52,493 nucleotides of DNA, from NCBI RefSeq assembly GCF_042432905.1, contig NZ_JBHLWI010000055.1, positions 1 through 52,493 of the forward strand. Reading direction: 5' to 3'. The notes under the pieces are model-generated. The model searched no databases, was not told the DNA's origin, and was given only the letters and a program-made list of their open reading frames with translations. Of this stretch, positions 1 through 8,558 are shown in pieces; positions within the stretch are counted from its first letter, which is position 1; every line of letters starts with the position of its first letter. This DNA is from Fontibacter flavus. GTDB taxonomy: Bacteria; Bacteroidota; Bacteroidia; Cytophagales; Cyclobacteriaceae. Both the position numbers and the translations under genes were made by a program.

Positions 1-6
1 CATTAG

Positions 7-126
7 TCGACCAGTATTATACGTGTCAAGGAAAAAATCTAATCAAAAATCCCCAATCATGACTTTAGATTTTCAAAATCAAAAAATTGCAGCATAAAAA
101 AGGCTGCCCTTTTCGGACAGCCCCTT
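7..126. repeat. Left copy of 120-bp terminal inverted repeat
   Basis: This stretch is the exact reverse complement of 52374..52493 at the other end of the window. Identity stops at the inner side just after CAGCCCCTT. The repeat may extend beyond the window. The inner edge reads AAGGGGCTGTCCGAAAAGG on the other strand, which resembles terminal repeats of some IS5/IS1182-type insertion sequences, but no transposase is visible. It is most simply a dispersed repeat at which a contig ended. Confidence 0.9.
96..124 (-). terminator. Intrinsic terminator inside the terminal repeat, after the esterase
   Basis: On the minus strand GGCTGTCC, a GAAAA loop and GGGCAGCC form an 8-bp stem with one G-U pair, followed by six T residues. 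It lies about 25 bases after the stop codon of the esterase gene and can end its transcript, although the hairpin belongs to the repeated element. Confidence 0.75.
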
Positions 127-149
127 AAATCCCGGTAAAACTTTCCCAC

Positions 150-1346
150 TTATTGGAAAAGTTTAGGTGCAAAATCGGAAAGGTATACCCTCCAATTTCT
201 CCAAGTATGTCCCCCTTCAGATTCGACATACTCATATTTCATACCCATACCATCCAATTTTTCCCGGTATTCGACATTGGCATCGTAAAGGAAATCCGTT
301 TTTCCAATGGCTATCCAGTATAATTTATAGCCATTTTCCATCTGGGTTTTCAATGTCCCGTCTATATCACTGTAGACTTTTCCGGTCGCATCCTCTCTGG
401 GCATAATGGCTGCAGAGAACAATCCCATATAATTGAAAGTATTGGGAAAATACCTGGAAACATGCATGGTATGATAGCCACCCATGGAAAGCCCTGCAAT
501 GGCTCGGTTGTCCTTGTTGGCTTTTACCCGGTAATTGCTTTCAACAAATTTGATGATATCCATAAAATTGGCTTCATAAGTTCCATCCATGGTCTTTGGC
601 ACCATAAATTGGGGTTTATAATAACCCAAACTTCCTTCACCCGGAGCTGCATCCTGGATCACATTGCCATTCGGCATCACTATAATCATGGGCTTGGCTT
701 TTCCTTGGGCAATCAAATTGTCCATAATCTGAGCGGCTCGTCCAAGAGAAATCCATGCTTCTTCATCCCCTCCTGCACCATGTAAAAGATAAAGTACAGG
801 ATATTTTTCAGAGGAGCTTTCATACCCTGGCGGGGTGTAAACAGTGATCCTACGGTCCATGCCCAATCCAGGAGAATCATACCAACGGCGGGCAACAGTC
901 CCATGTGGAATATCATTTGTTTTGTACAAATCTGCATGTCCTCCCCCAATGATAAAAATATTGGTGACCGAGGCCACGTCCCTAATTAAAAAAGGATTGT
1001 TGGGATCGATGGTGGTAAAACCATCAATGATAAAAGAGTAATTATATAATTCCGGTCCAAGAGCTTGGCTTTTAAACTCCCAAACTCCCTTATCATTCTT
1101 TATGAAGTCTGCTTTACCAGGCCCATCCATCTCACCCATAGGGGTATCAATTTTCACTGTGGGTAAAAAATCCCCCGTCACCTGCACAGATTTAGCTTCA
1201 GGTGCTAATAATCTGAAAGTAACTGTATTGTCCTCATGGATCTCAGGTGAAATGATTTGTTGTGCCCGAAAAAGGGCTTCCTGGGCCTGAGAGGATAATC
1301 CTAAAAAGGCCAGGAAAAGAATGGAAAGTATTAGTCTTTTTCTCAT
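150..1346 (-). CDS. Secreted alpha/beta-hydrolase, feruloyl/acetyl esterase type
   Basis: The 398-residue protein begins with a signal peptide (MRKRLILSILFLAFLGLSSQAQ). An N-terminal Ig-like/CBM48-like domain follows (about residues 30-130), then an esterase D-type alpha/beta-hydrolase domain. The nucleophile is Ser287 in GLSMGG, His380 in EGGHTW is the probable catalytic histidine, and Asp351 or Asp355 the acid. This domain order is typical of periplasmic carbohydrate esterases that remove feruloyl or acetyl groups from plant polysaccharides; the substrate is not determined. The frame stays open 69 codons further upstream, but that part lacks coding character and the signal peptide fixes the start at 1346. 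The gene is divergent from the site-2 protease gene, and no glycoside hydrolase is nearby. Confidence 0.85.
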   Translation of the reverse strand: MRKRLILSILFLAFLGLSSQAQEALFRAQQIISPEIHEDNTVTFRLLAPEAKSVQVTGDFLPTVKIDTPMGEMDGPGKADFIKNDKGVWEFKSQALGPELYNYSFIIDGFTTIDPNNPFLIRDVASVTNIFIIGGGHADLYKTNDIPHGTVARRWYDSPGLGMDRRITVYTPPGYESSSEKYPVLYLLHGAGGDEEAWISLGRAAQIMDNLIAQGKAKPMIIVMPNGNVIQDAAPGEGSLGYYKPQFMVPKTMDGTYEANFMDIIKFVESNYRVKANKDNRAIAGLSMGGYHTMHVSRYFPNTFNYMGLFSAAIMPREDATGKVYSDIDGTLKTQMENGYKLYWIAIGKTDFLYDANVEYREKLDGMGMKYEYVESEGGHTWRNWRVYLSDFAPKLFQ

Positions 1347-1523
1347 AAATAATTTTTTAATTCTCAATATGTAATTATAACATAAAGAAATTATATTTCC
1401 TAAAAAATTAAACCTGATAGGGAACATTGAATTAAAGCAAATGAAAAAACAAAACATCAGGATTTTTCCTGATTTGAAGAATTTAAGCATATTTGGTAAT
1501 ATATTTAGAGCTAAATCCACCAT

Positions 1524-2639
1524 ATGTATACAAGAAGAGAATTTCTCATTCATGGGCTCTTATTGGTTTTCACGATCATTGCCACGACTTTAGCTGGCGG
1601 TGAGTGGCTATTTGGTAGATCTATTCTTGCCAGTGAAGAACATTTTTTGACATTGGAATACTTTCTGAAATCCACACATTTCTCCATACCATTTATTGGA
1701 ATTTTGTTTGTACACGAAATGGGACATTTATTGACTTCCATTCGCCATCAGGTGAAGTCATCATTGCCTTATTTTATTCCTGCCTGGCTTGGTTTTTTAG
1801 GAGCTCCATCTATTGGTACTTTTGGAGCTATAATCCAAATGAAAAGCTTTGTAAACAGTAGGAAAAAGTTTTTTGACATTGGAGTTGCAGGTCCTTTGGC
1901 TGGATTTATAGTTGCATTTGGGGTACTCTGGTATGGTTTTACGCACCTGCCAGAAGCGGATTACATTTATCAAATACATCCGGAATATTTGGATCCCGAT
2001 TTCAAAGGTCATTCTGAAGAAGAAGGTTATATCAACTTGGAGATGGGGTATAATCTCCTTTTTTATGGGATGGAAAAGGTCTTAGCAGATCCCGAGAAAA
2101 TGCCCAATATGTCCGAGATCATTCATTTTCCTTATCTTTTTGCCGGCTACTTGGCCCTTTTCTTCACAGCACTAAATCTTTTGCCCATAGGACAACTAGA
2201 CGGTGGCCATGTGATATTTGGTTTGTTTCCGAAACACCACAAAAAGATTTCACTAATTGCCTTTACCGCTTTCGTGTTTTATGCCGGTCTTGGTATAATC
2301 AATCCATTCCAAGACATTGACCGACTATTGATTTCAATTCCCCTGTACATTGGATTTCTTTATATCATTTATAGGCGAGCAAACCTTTCTAATCAAACCA
2401 AATGGTCAATCATCTTATTGCTTGCTGCTAGCCAATATGCATTATTATTGTTTTTCCCATTGATAGAAGGATATTCCGGATGGCTTTTTTTTGCATTCCT
2501 TTTGGGAAGGGTAATGGGTTTGGAACATCCTGAGGTTAGAGGGGTTCAGGAAATGGATAAACTTAGAAAAATTACCGCTTGGATAGCAATATTCATTTTT
2601 ATTTTATGCTTTACACCACAACCTTTCATTTTTGCATGA
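1524..2639 (+). CDS. Site-2 protease family (M50) intramembrane metalloprotease
   Basis: This 371-residue polytopic membrane protein carries the zinc-binding motif HEMGH at residues 64-68 and the second motif NLLPIGQLDGG near residue 225, whose Asp is the third zinc ligand. These are the defining motifs of the M50 family, which cleaves within membrane segments. Several further hydrophobic segments follow to the C terminus. No PDZ domain is seen, so it is closer to the short eukaryote/plant-like EGY and archaeal forms than to RseP. The target is unknown; no anti-sigma factor lies next to it. The start overlaps only the unlikely N-terminal extension of the esterase frame. Confidence 0.85.
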   Translation: MYTRREFLIHGLLLVFTIIATTLAGGEWLFGRSILASEEHFLTLEYFLKSTHFSIPFIGILFVHEMGHLLTSIRHQVKSSLPYFIPAWLGFLGAPSIGTFGAIIQMKSFVNSRKKFFDIGVAGPLAGFIVAFGVLWYGFTHLPEADYIYQIHPEYLDPDFKGHSEEEGYINLEMGYNLLFYGMEKVLADPEKMPNMSEIIHFPYLFAGYLALFFTALNLLPIGQLDGGHVIFGLFPKHHKKISLIAFTAFVFYAGLGIINPFQDIDRLLISIPLYIGFLYIIYRRANLSNQTKWSIILLLAASQYALLLFFPLIEGYSGWLFFAFLLGRVMGLEHPEVRGVQEMDKLRKITAWIAIFIFILCFTPQPFIFA

Positions 2640-2665
2640 TTTAGTCACTAGCACATTTATTTGAC

Positions 2666-2673
2666 TACCTTTG
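2666..2673 (+). promoter_or_regulatory. Candidate -7 box (TACCTTTG) of the DEAD-box gene
   Basis: TACCTTTG fits the Bacteroidota -7 consensus TAnnTTTG. It ends four bases before the ATG of the helicase gene, which would give a transcript with almost no leader. A clear -33 element is not seen, so this rests on one box. Confidence 0.4.
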
Positions 2674-2677
2674 TAGC

Positions 2678-4000
2678 ATGTCAAATACAATAATTAACTA
2701 CAACAATTTTTTAGCAAAGCTCGGTTTTCAGGAATTCAACAAAATCCAGCTCGATTTTTTCAATGAGGTTGATCATCATCAAAACCTGATTTTGCTTGCC
2801 CCAACCGGTTCTGGTAAAACGCTTGCATTTCTGCTTCCCTTGATCAGATCATTAGGGGAAAACAAAAAACATGTTCAGGGCTTGGTGATAGTCCCAACAA
2901 GAGAACTTGCCCTTCAAATTGAGCAGGTTTTCAAATCACTGAAAACAAACTTCAAATCAACTTTATGCTATGGGGGTCATTCCATGAGGACTGAACAAAA
3001 CAGTTTGGCTGAAGGAGCTACGATAGTGATCGGGACTCCGGGTAGATTAGCCGACCATATCCAAAGAGGATCTTTAGAGCTTTCAGAAGTAAAAACAGTA
3101 GTTTTGGATGAGTTTGATAAATCATTGGAACTGGGTTTCCATGATCAAATTGAGTCAATATTCGAATCTATCATCGGAAATCCAAAGCACTTCCTTACCT
3201 CTGCCACTGACTTGAAGAAATGGCCGGACTTTTTGCCTTTTGAATATCCCCATGAAATCAATTACCTGGATAACACAGTAAAGTCTAATTTAGAACTCAA
3301 AGTGCTGTATACCAGTCACAAGGAAAAAGGCGAGAATTTATTGAGGTTACTTTCCAAATTTGATCAGGAGTCCTCTATTGTTTTCTGCAACCACCGAGAA
3401 GCCGTGGACAGGTTAAGTATTTTGATGAAGGATTATGATTTTGAGCATGCTGTCCTACATGGAGGCATGGACCAATTGGACAGGGAAAAGAACCTGATCA
3501 AATTCAGAAGTGGCACAGTGAATATCCTTGTGGCTACTGACCTGGCATCAAGAGGCCTGGATATCCCTGAAATCAAACATGTCATCCATTACCAACTCCC
3601 CCATAAAGAGGAGGCATTTGTCCACAGAAATGGACGAACAGCAAGAATGCATGCGGAGGGGATCAGTTATTTGGTAATTGCGGATGATGAATACGTGCCG
3701 GATTACATTGAACAGGAAATTCAAGAGATTTCAGTTGAAGAGGATTTTTCTGCCCCAGCCCCATCCGAATATGCATGTATTTATTTCAGTGCCGGGAAAA
3801 AGCACAAAATCAGTAAAGGTGATATTGTAGGGTTACTGACCAAAAAAGGAGGACTTGAAGGTAAAGATATTGGCTTGATCACTATTCTGGATACATCCAC
3901 TTATGCTGCTGTGAACCGTCACCAATCAAAGAGAGTCATAGAAAAACTCCATAATGAAAAACTGAAAAAAGTGAAAGTGAAAGTAGAAGAAGCTAATTGA
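2678..4000 (+). CDS. DEAD-box RNA helicase with DbpA-type C-terminal domain
   Basis: The 440-residue protein has the complete set of superfamily 2 helicase motifs: motif I APTGSGKT (41-48), PTRELALQ (73-80), GTPGRL (119-124), motif II as DEFD instead of DEAD (144-147), motif III SAT (175-177), and motif VI HRNGRTAR. After the second RecA domain the last 70 residues (from about YACIYFSAGKKHKI) resemble the DbpA RNA-binding domain, which in E. coli DbpA recognises 23S rRNA hairpin 92. A role in ribosome assembly is therefore likely but inferred. The stop overlaps the end of the convergent SRPBCC gene by 8 bases. Confidence 0.9.
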   Translation: MSNTIINYNNFLAKLGFQEFNKIQLDFFNEVDHHQNLILLAPTGSGKTLAFLLPLIRSLGENKKHVQGLVIVPTRELALQIEQVFKSLKTNFKSTLCYGGHSMRTEQNSLAEGATIVIGTPGRLADHIQRGSLELSEVKTVVLDEFDKSLELGFHDQIESIFESIIGNPKHFLTSATDLKKWPDFLPFEYPHEINYLDNTVKSNLELKVLYTSHKEKGENLLRLLSKFDQESSIVFCNHREAVDRLSILMKDYDFEHAVLHGGMDQLDREKNLIKFRSGTVNILVATDLASRGLDIPEIKHVIHYQLPHKEEAFVHRNGRTARMHAEGISYLVIADDEYVPDYIEQEIQEISVEEDFSAPAPSEYACIYFSAGKKHKISKGDIVGLLTKKGGLEGKDIGLITILDTSTYAAVNRHQSKRVIEKLHNEKLKKVKVKVEEAN

Positions 4001-4571
4001 GGTTTTTACTTTCAGTAAATGATTTTTCAGCAGCGGATTTAAGTTCCTTTAAGTTTGTAACTAATCCTTTGTCAAGATTATTCTGGAAATAGCTACTAAA
4101 CAGTTTCGGTAAAACACCTTGAAGACTTTCTTCAACTTTGACGATGGTTCTATTGCCTTTTTCTTCAAAAAACCAATTATGGATGGCCAAAGCTCCAATA
4201 GTGGAACCTGTCCAACCAAACTTTGACTTAGTATTAGATGTGTGAATTTCTGATTTAAATGAAAGCCCTCCAGCCTTCCAATCAAATCTTGTCCCTTCCT
4301 TTACCTCATCGTAAACATATGTCTCGGTTACATTTTCTTGCCAAGATGGCCAATCATTTATCCGTGTCAAAGTTTCCCAAACCGTCTCAACTGGAGCCTC
4401 AATTTCAATCTGATCTTTTGAAATAACTGGAGCTTTTTCATTTACAGGTATATTCATGTCGTCTTTTTGAGGTAAACTTTCAGTGTATTGACTAAACAAG
4501 TAATTTTCATGGTAAAAGAAAAAACTGAAGGTCAATACCAATCCCAGCAAAATGTAAATTAGAATCTTCAT
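3993..4571 (-). CDS. SRPBCC family protein with N-terminal membrane anchor
   Basis: The 192-residue protein starts with a hydrophobic segment (about residues 3-21) that can act as a membrane anchor. Residues 50-185 have the pattern of the START/SRPBCC fold, seen in IEAPVETVWETLTRINDWPSW and the following beta-rich part. This fold binds hydrophobic ligands in a cavity; no specific ligand can be named. It may be cotranscribed with the TolC gene, whose stop codon lies 35 bases upstream of its start, although no functional link is evident. Confidence 0.75.
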   Translation of the reverse strand: MKILIYILLGLVLTFSFFFYHENYLFSQYTESLPQKDDMNIPVNEKAPVISKDQIEIEAPVETVWETLTRINDWPSWQENVTETYVYDEVKEGTRFDWKAGGLSFKSEIHTSNTKSKFGWTGSTIGALAIHNWFFEEKGNRTIVKVEESLQGVLPKLFSSYFQNNLDKGLVTNLKELKSAAEKSFTESKNLN

Positions 4572-4606
4572 TTGATTAATTTTTGAATTTCTTACAATAG
4601 TTGAAT

Positions 4607-5953
4607 TTAATTATCCATTGATAAATCTAAGTCCAACTCCCCCAAGGCAAACCTTAACATAATCTCTTGAAAATAAAGCGTATACTTAGCCTGAGCGGCG
4701 GCAGATTGTGCAGTAACCAATTGTTGATTGGCCTGTGCCAGATCCACGAAATTACTCACCCCAAGTCTGAATCTTTCCGAAATGGCGGTTTGGGCTTCCC
4801 TTGCTGCTTCCAACTGTATCCGTGTAGCCTCTCCCCTCTTTACTGAGGCCTGGTAGTTTTCATAAGCCAATTTGACTTCTTGTAAAATCTTTCTTTCTAA
4901 AGCTGATTTATCCAATTGTTGATTGTAAAACTGCATTTTTGACCTTGCTACAGTAGCCTTATTATCAAAATTGTTGAAAATCGGTAAGCTCAAACTGAAT
5001 CCTACTGTTCTTTGTGGGTAAATAGTGAAAAACTGATTGCTAAAAGTTCTTTCATCCAATGTGGTAAAAAAAGTATTGTAATTGAAAAAGGCATTTAACT
5101 GGGGAAAATAAGAAGCTTTTGCCGCCATCAATAATTTGTGATTGCCTGACTCCATTAATTGCTGCTCTTTAAGATCCTTTCTATGCATCTTTGCCGTGGC
5201 ATACAACTCATCCAATGGCATTGTTAATAACTCATGATACACCTTCTCAAGAGAAACCGGTTCAAGTTCAGGTACAGCATTAGGCCCTAATTGCAGGAAT
5301 TCAGCCAAAGTCCAAAGGTCGGTTTCCCATTGAATCTTGGCATCCAAGGCTACAGTCTCCAATCTTGCTACTTCTGCCTGCTGATTATACAGATCAGATA
5401 AGGTTCTTAACCCTGCCTCTACAAAGCCTTCAATTTGTTCCAGTTGATTTTGTTGGTTGATAAGGTTCTGCTCTGCTATAAGGTACAGTTGCTCATCAAG
5501 CAGGACCTGAAGATATGATTGGGCTACATTGAACATAACTGTTTCTTTCGCTCTTCCTAAGGCTTGACTACCCGCATCTTCGAGAAGCTTACCCGCCTGT
5601 GTGGCATTGATTCTCCTAAGGCCATTGAAGATCGGCATAGTCGCATTGAGCCTGCCGGATACGATATTATTGACCTGATTGGTGACAATCAATTCCCCTT
5701 CTACCTGTTGGAATTGTTGCCCAATTTGCCTGAAATTATCATTTGTGAGGTTTACCTTTGGCAAGTGAGACATTTGGGCATTAAGCCTTTCAATCCTCAG
5801 CACCTCCTGTTGGTTTTCTAATTTCTTGTAATCAATGTTCTGCCTCAGTCCAATTTGTACAGCTTCTTGAAAATTTAACTTCAGCGTATCCTGTGCATTC
5901 AAACTGTCGAAAGCAAAGGTCAATATGCTGCATATTATCAATAACTTTTTCAT
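4607..5953 (-). CDS. TolC-family outer membrane efflux protein
   Basis: The 448-residue protein has a signal peptide (MKKLLIICSILTFAFDSLNAQ), then two repeats of long helical and beta segments with the TolC/OEP pattern, for example LNFQEAVQIGLRQNIDYKKLE at the start of repeat 1 and the NFVDLAQANQQLVTAQ helix near the end. Such proteins form trimeric channels through the outer membrane for export systems. The start codon overlaps the stop of the upstream ABC ATPase gene by 4 bases (ATGA), so the two are translationally coupled. The adaptor and permease that would complete the export complex are not adjacent. Confidence 0.9.
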   Translation of the reverse strand: MKKLLIICSILTFAFDSLNAQDTLKLNFQEAVQIGLRQNIDYKKLENQQEVLRIERLNAQMSHLPKVNLTNDNFRQIGQQFQQVEGELIVTNQVNNIVSGRLNATMPIFNGLRRINATQAGKLLEDAGSQALGRAKETVMFNVAQSYLQVLLDEQLYLIAEQNLINQQNQLEQIEGFVEAGLRTLSDLYNQQAEVARLETVALDAKIQWETDLWTLAEFLQLGPNAVPELEPVSLEKVYHELLTMPLDELYATAKMHRKDLKEQQLMESGNHKLLMAAKASYFPQLNAFFNYNTFFTTLDERTFSNQFFTIYPQRTVGFSLSLPIFNNFDNKATVARSKMQFYNQQLDKSALERKILQEVKLAYENYQASVKRGEATRIQLEAAREAQTAISERFRLGVSNFVDLAQANQQLVTAQSAAAQAKYTLYFQEIMLRFALGELDLDLSMDN

Positions 5954-6627
5954 CTTAACGTAATGTCATTTATGATTTTTCCGTCCACCATCTCAATCAG
6001 ACGATTACCATATTCCGCATTTTCTCTGGCATGGGTAGCCTGAACGATAGTTGTACCTTCCTGATTGAGTTCTTTGAATATTTGCATGATTTCCTTAGCT
6101 TGAGCTGAATGGAGATTGCCGGTAGGCTCATCTGCCAATAATAGTCTCGGCCTTCCTGCTATTGCCCGTGCTATGCCGACCAATTGCTGTTGCCCTCCTG
6201 ATAACTGTTCAGGAAACAGGTCTTTTTTAGCCACCATATTGAACCGGTCCAAAAGATCTGCAATAATGCTCTTGCGCTCGCTCCCAGATACTTTCCTGTA
6301 GAGTAAAGGCGTTTCGATATTTTCATAAACAGTAAGTTCGTCTATCAGGTGGTAGGCTTGAAAAATGTACCCAAACTCGGATTTATGCAACTGTGACTTT
6401 TGCTTTTCTTTCATACCATTGACAGATTGGCCATCAAAAAGATACTGCCCTTCAAAATCTTCATCCAGTAAACCGATAATATTCAATAATGTGGATTTAC
6501 CCACACCGGAAGGCCCCATCAAGGTTAAAAATTCCCCCTGCTCAATATTCAGGTCAATGCCCTTGAGGATGAATACCCGATGGAACCTCGATTCAATAAA
6601 TTTATCAATATTGCTGAGCTGTATCAT
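5950..6627 (-). CDS. MacB/LolD-type ABC transporter ATP-binding protein
   Basis: This is a 225-residue ATPase with Walker A GPSGVGKST (38-46), a Q-loop at FQAYHLIDE, signature LSGGQ (142-146) and Walker B LLLADEPTGN (162-171). The sequence belongs to the LolD/MacB/FtsE group that powers FtsX-fold permeases without direct transmembrane transport. It is the first gene of a two-gene unit with the TolC homologue. No FtsX-type permease follows; the nearest are at 11183..16066, also on the minus strand, and could be its partners, but this is inference. The signature reads LSGGQQQLV where the usual form is QQQRV. Confidence 0.9.
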   Translation of the reverse strand: MIQLSNIDKFIESRFHRVFILKGIDLNIEQGEFLTLMGPSGVGKSTLLNIIGLLDEDFEGQYLFDGQSVNGMKEKQKSQLHKSEFGYIFQAYHLIDELTVYENIETPLLYRKVSGSERKSIIADLLDRFNMVAKKDLFPEQLSGGQQQLVGIARAIAGRPRLLLADEPTGNLHSAQAKEIMQIFKELNQEGTTIVQATHARENAEYGNRLIEMVDGKIINDITLR

Positions 6628-6702
6628 ATCTTATTCAATAAGTCCGATTTACCTTTAAACTGAAGATGATGTAAGATTTTTTTGTAATGGATTTACTTGG
6701 CA

Positions 6703-6786
6703 TTCTCCTACATCCATCTTTCGAAATCCCACTTTAGAACTCCGAAATAATTAATCCCCTTACTCCCTTTTCTTAACTCTATTCCC
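6703..6786 (-). repeat. Degenerate heptamer tract D
   Basis: Read on the minus strand, 12 consecutive 7-base units can be marked off, most beginning with G or a purine pair, such as GGGAATA, GAGTTAA and GGGATTA. The periodicity is weaker than in the three arrays of the efflux operon (35436, 38030, 38919), but the units resemble those of the 38030 array. Confidence 0.35.
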
Positions 6787-6794
6787 ATGCCATT

Positions 6795-6829
6795 AAAAAA
6801 AGCCCCAAATCACATTTTTGGGGCCTTTT
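6795..6829. terminator. Orphan bidirectional terminator hairpin
   Basis: GCCCCAAA (6802-6809) pairs with TTTGGGGC (6817-6824) in a perfect 8-bp stem with a 7-base loop, preceded by seven A and followed by CTTTT. It can act on either strand. It lies between two divergent start sites, so it may end a small RNA or attenuate a long leader. Confidence 0.6.
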
Positions 6830-7173
6830 GACTGAAATGAATCACCTTTGATCCGAACAACATTGTTCGCTTGCGGACGAAATTGAATTTTAAAATTAGT
6901 ATTGGGATAATTTCAAATTCATACCCTTTACATATTCAGTTTGAAAATTCGGAAAAGGTTGAATAAATAATTAAAAATAACTGATTTATGAATTCTGCCA
7001 CTAATCAATCAAACTTAGGGTTTTATCCAAATAGAGATTATTAGTGCCTATCATTTATTGATATTTGATTGGTAATTTAGGTATGATAAAAAATGATTCC
7101 ATCTTAAAAGGTTTGGGCCGATCATTTAAAAATATTGAACCAAATAAATGAATTTTGTGCTAGCTTCCGACCA

Positions 7174-7695
7174 ATGATTATCCCGCCTATTCCCCCTTTT
7201 GAAAACGAAAGATTAAAACATCTAAGGTCTTTTAAGATTCTTGACACCATTCCAGAATTGGATTATGATTCCATTACTGAATTGGCATCAACCATTTGTC
7301 AAACTAAAGTTTCCTTGATTACATTTATAGAAACTGACCGACAGTGGTTTAAATCAAAAGTAGGCATCGAAATAGAAAATGCCCCGAGGGAACATTCATT
7401 TTGTGCCCACGCCATCCTCCAACCTCAGGAAATTTCAGTTTTTGACAATTTGAACTTAGATCAAAGATTCAAAGACAATCCTTATGTTAAAACGGGACCA
7501 AAATTCAATTTTTATGCAGGAGTCCCTTTGGTAACAGATGACAACCTTCCTCTTGGAACGCTATGTGTTTTGGACTATGAGCACAAACAACTTTCTGACC
7601 AAAAGCTTGAGGCATTAAAAAAATTAGCAAGGCAGGTAATGTCTCTCGTTAATTTAAGAAAAACCAAAATTGCACTTGAGGAAAACAAAAGATAA
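7174..7695 (+). pseudogene. GAF-domain N-terminal part of a frameshifted sensor gene
   Basis: The ATG at 7174 is preferred to the TTG at 7135 because homologous GAF proteins start at IPPFENERLKHLRSF. Residues 15-165 form a GAF domain of the type that opens many Bacteroidota PAS sensors (FCAHAIL, FYAGVPLVT and LGTLCVLD motifs). The frame ends in ENKR-stop at 7695. Reading continues without a break in the -1 frame as KIIENQLAYQNSIFHAIPG. One additional A in the A-run near 7687-7690 would restore ENKKIIENQ and join it to the next piece. The missing base is either a real mutation or a homopolymer error. Confidence 0.75.
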
Positions 7696-8558
7696 TAGAA
7701 AATCAACTCGCCTATCAAAATTCAATTTTTCATGCCATCCCGGGCATATTAATGGTGGTGGATTTAGATGGAAATTATTTAGAAGTTATATCTGGCAAAA
7801 ATGAAGATTTACTTTTTCCACCAGAACTCTTTTTACATAAAAATTTCAAGGATATTCTTCCAAAGGATATTGCTGAAGAATCTCTTTCCATTTTGGTAAA
7901 ATTAAAGCAAGGAGAAACTTTTGGCTTGATGGAGTATGCGTTAAAAACAATTGGAGGCAAAAAAGATTTTATTGCTCGGTTTTCAAAATTTGGAAAGGAC
8001 AAAGCTATCATTCTAATCAGCAATATGACTGACTTAAAAGATGCTGAAAGAGAGCTGATCAGAACTAAAGATGTCCTTCAGGAAGCAGGGATAATGTCAA
8101 GAATCGGGGGATGGGAAGTAAACTTTATTGATAACACTCAGACTTGGACCGAAATAACCAAAGAAATATTGGAGTTCGAAGGTGAAACAATACCTCCGAT
8201 AGAAGAAAGTATTAAACTATATGATTCAAGTGAAAGTCTTGAAAAAATAACAAGAGGTTATAATGATGCCATACAAAATGGCAAAAGCTATGACTTAGAA
8301 CTTTTAGTCAAAACATTCGCTGGAAATAAAAAATGGGTAAGAACTATCGGCAAGCCCATATTTGAAAATGGAAATTGTTTAAAAATTTTCGGGACCTTTC
8401 AGGATATTTCTGACCGAAAGGAATATGAAAATCAAATCATATCCCGCTCAGCTGAATTTGAAAACCTCTTCAATACAATGGCCCAAGGGGTAGTTTATCA
8501 TGATAGTGAAGGGAAAATAATAAGAGCTAATCCAGCAGCTGAGAAAATTCTTGGTTAA
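7692..8558 (+). pseudogene. PAS-domain middle part of the same frameshifted sensor gene
   Basis: The first ATG is 7752, but coding character starts at 7692, directly at the frame change. The piece carries a PAS domain beginning at HAIPGILMVVDLDG, a second PAS/PAC domain (TKDVLQEAGIMSRIGGWEVN to FGTFQDISDRKEYE), and the start of a third (FENLFNTMAQGVVYHD). It stops at 8558 after AAEKILG. Related PAS domains continue with L-S-L-D-Q-M-x-G-R-T-S; adding one T to GGTTAAGCC at about 8556 gives exactly G-L-S-L-D-Q-M and leads into the next piece. Confidence 0.75.

Larger units (their letters stand above)
6628..7173. other. Divergent intergenic region with 7-bp periodic tract and orphan terminator
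   Basis: No gene is visible. From left to right it holds a weak 7-bp periodic tract (6703..6786), an intrinsic terminator-like hairpin (6795..6829), a GTTCGC-TT-GCGGAC motif (6862..6878) also present near 16280 and 41050, and an AT-rich stretch before the sensor gene. Both flanking genes start here and read away from it, so the hairpin ends neither of them. Confidence 0.6.

Noticed and set aside
1347..1553. N-terminal extension of the esterase
   Set aside because: It would bury a good signal peptide, and it overlaps the start of the site-2 protease gene.
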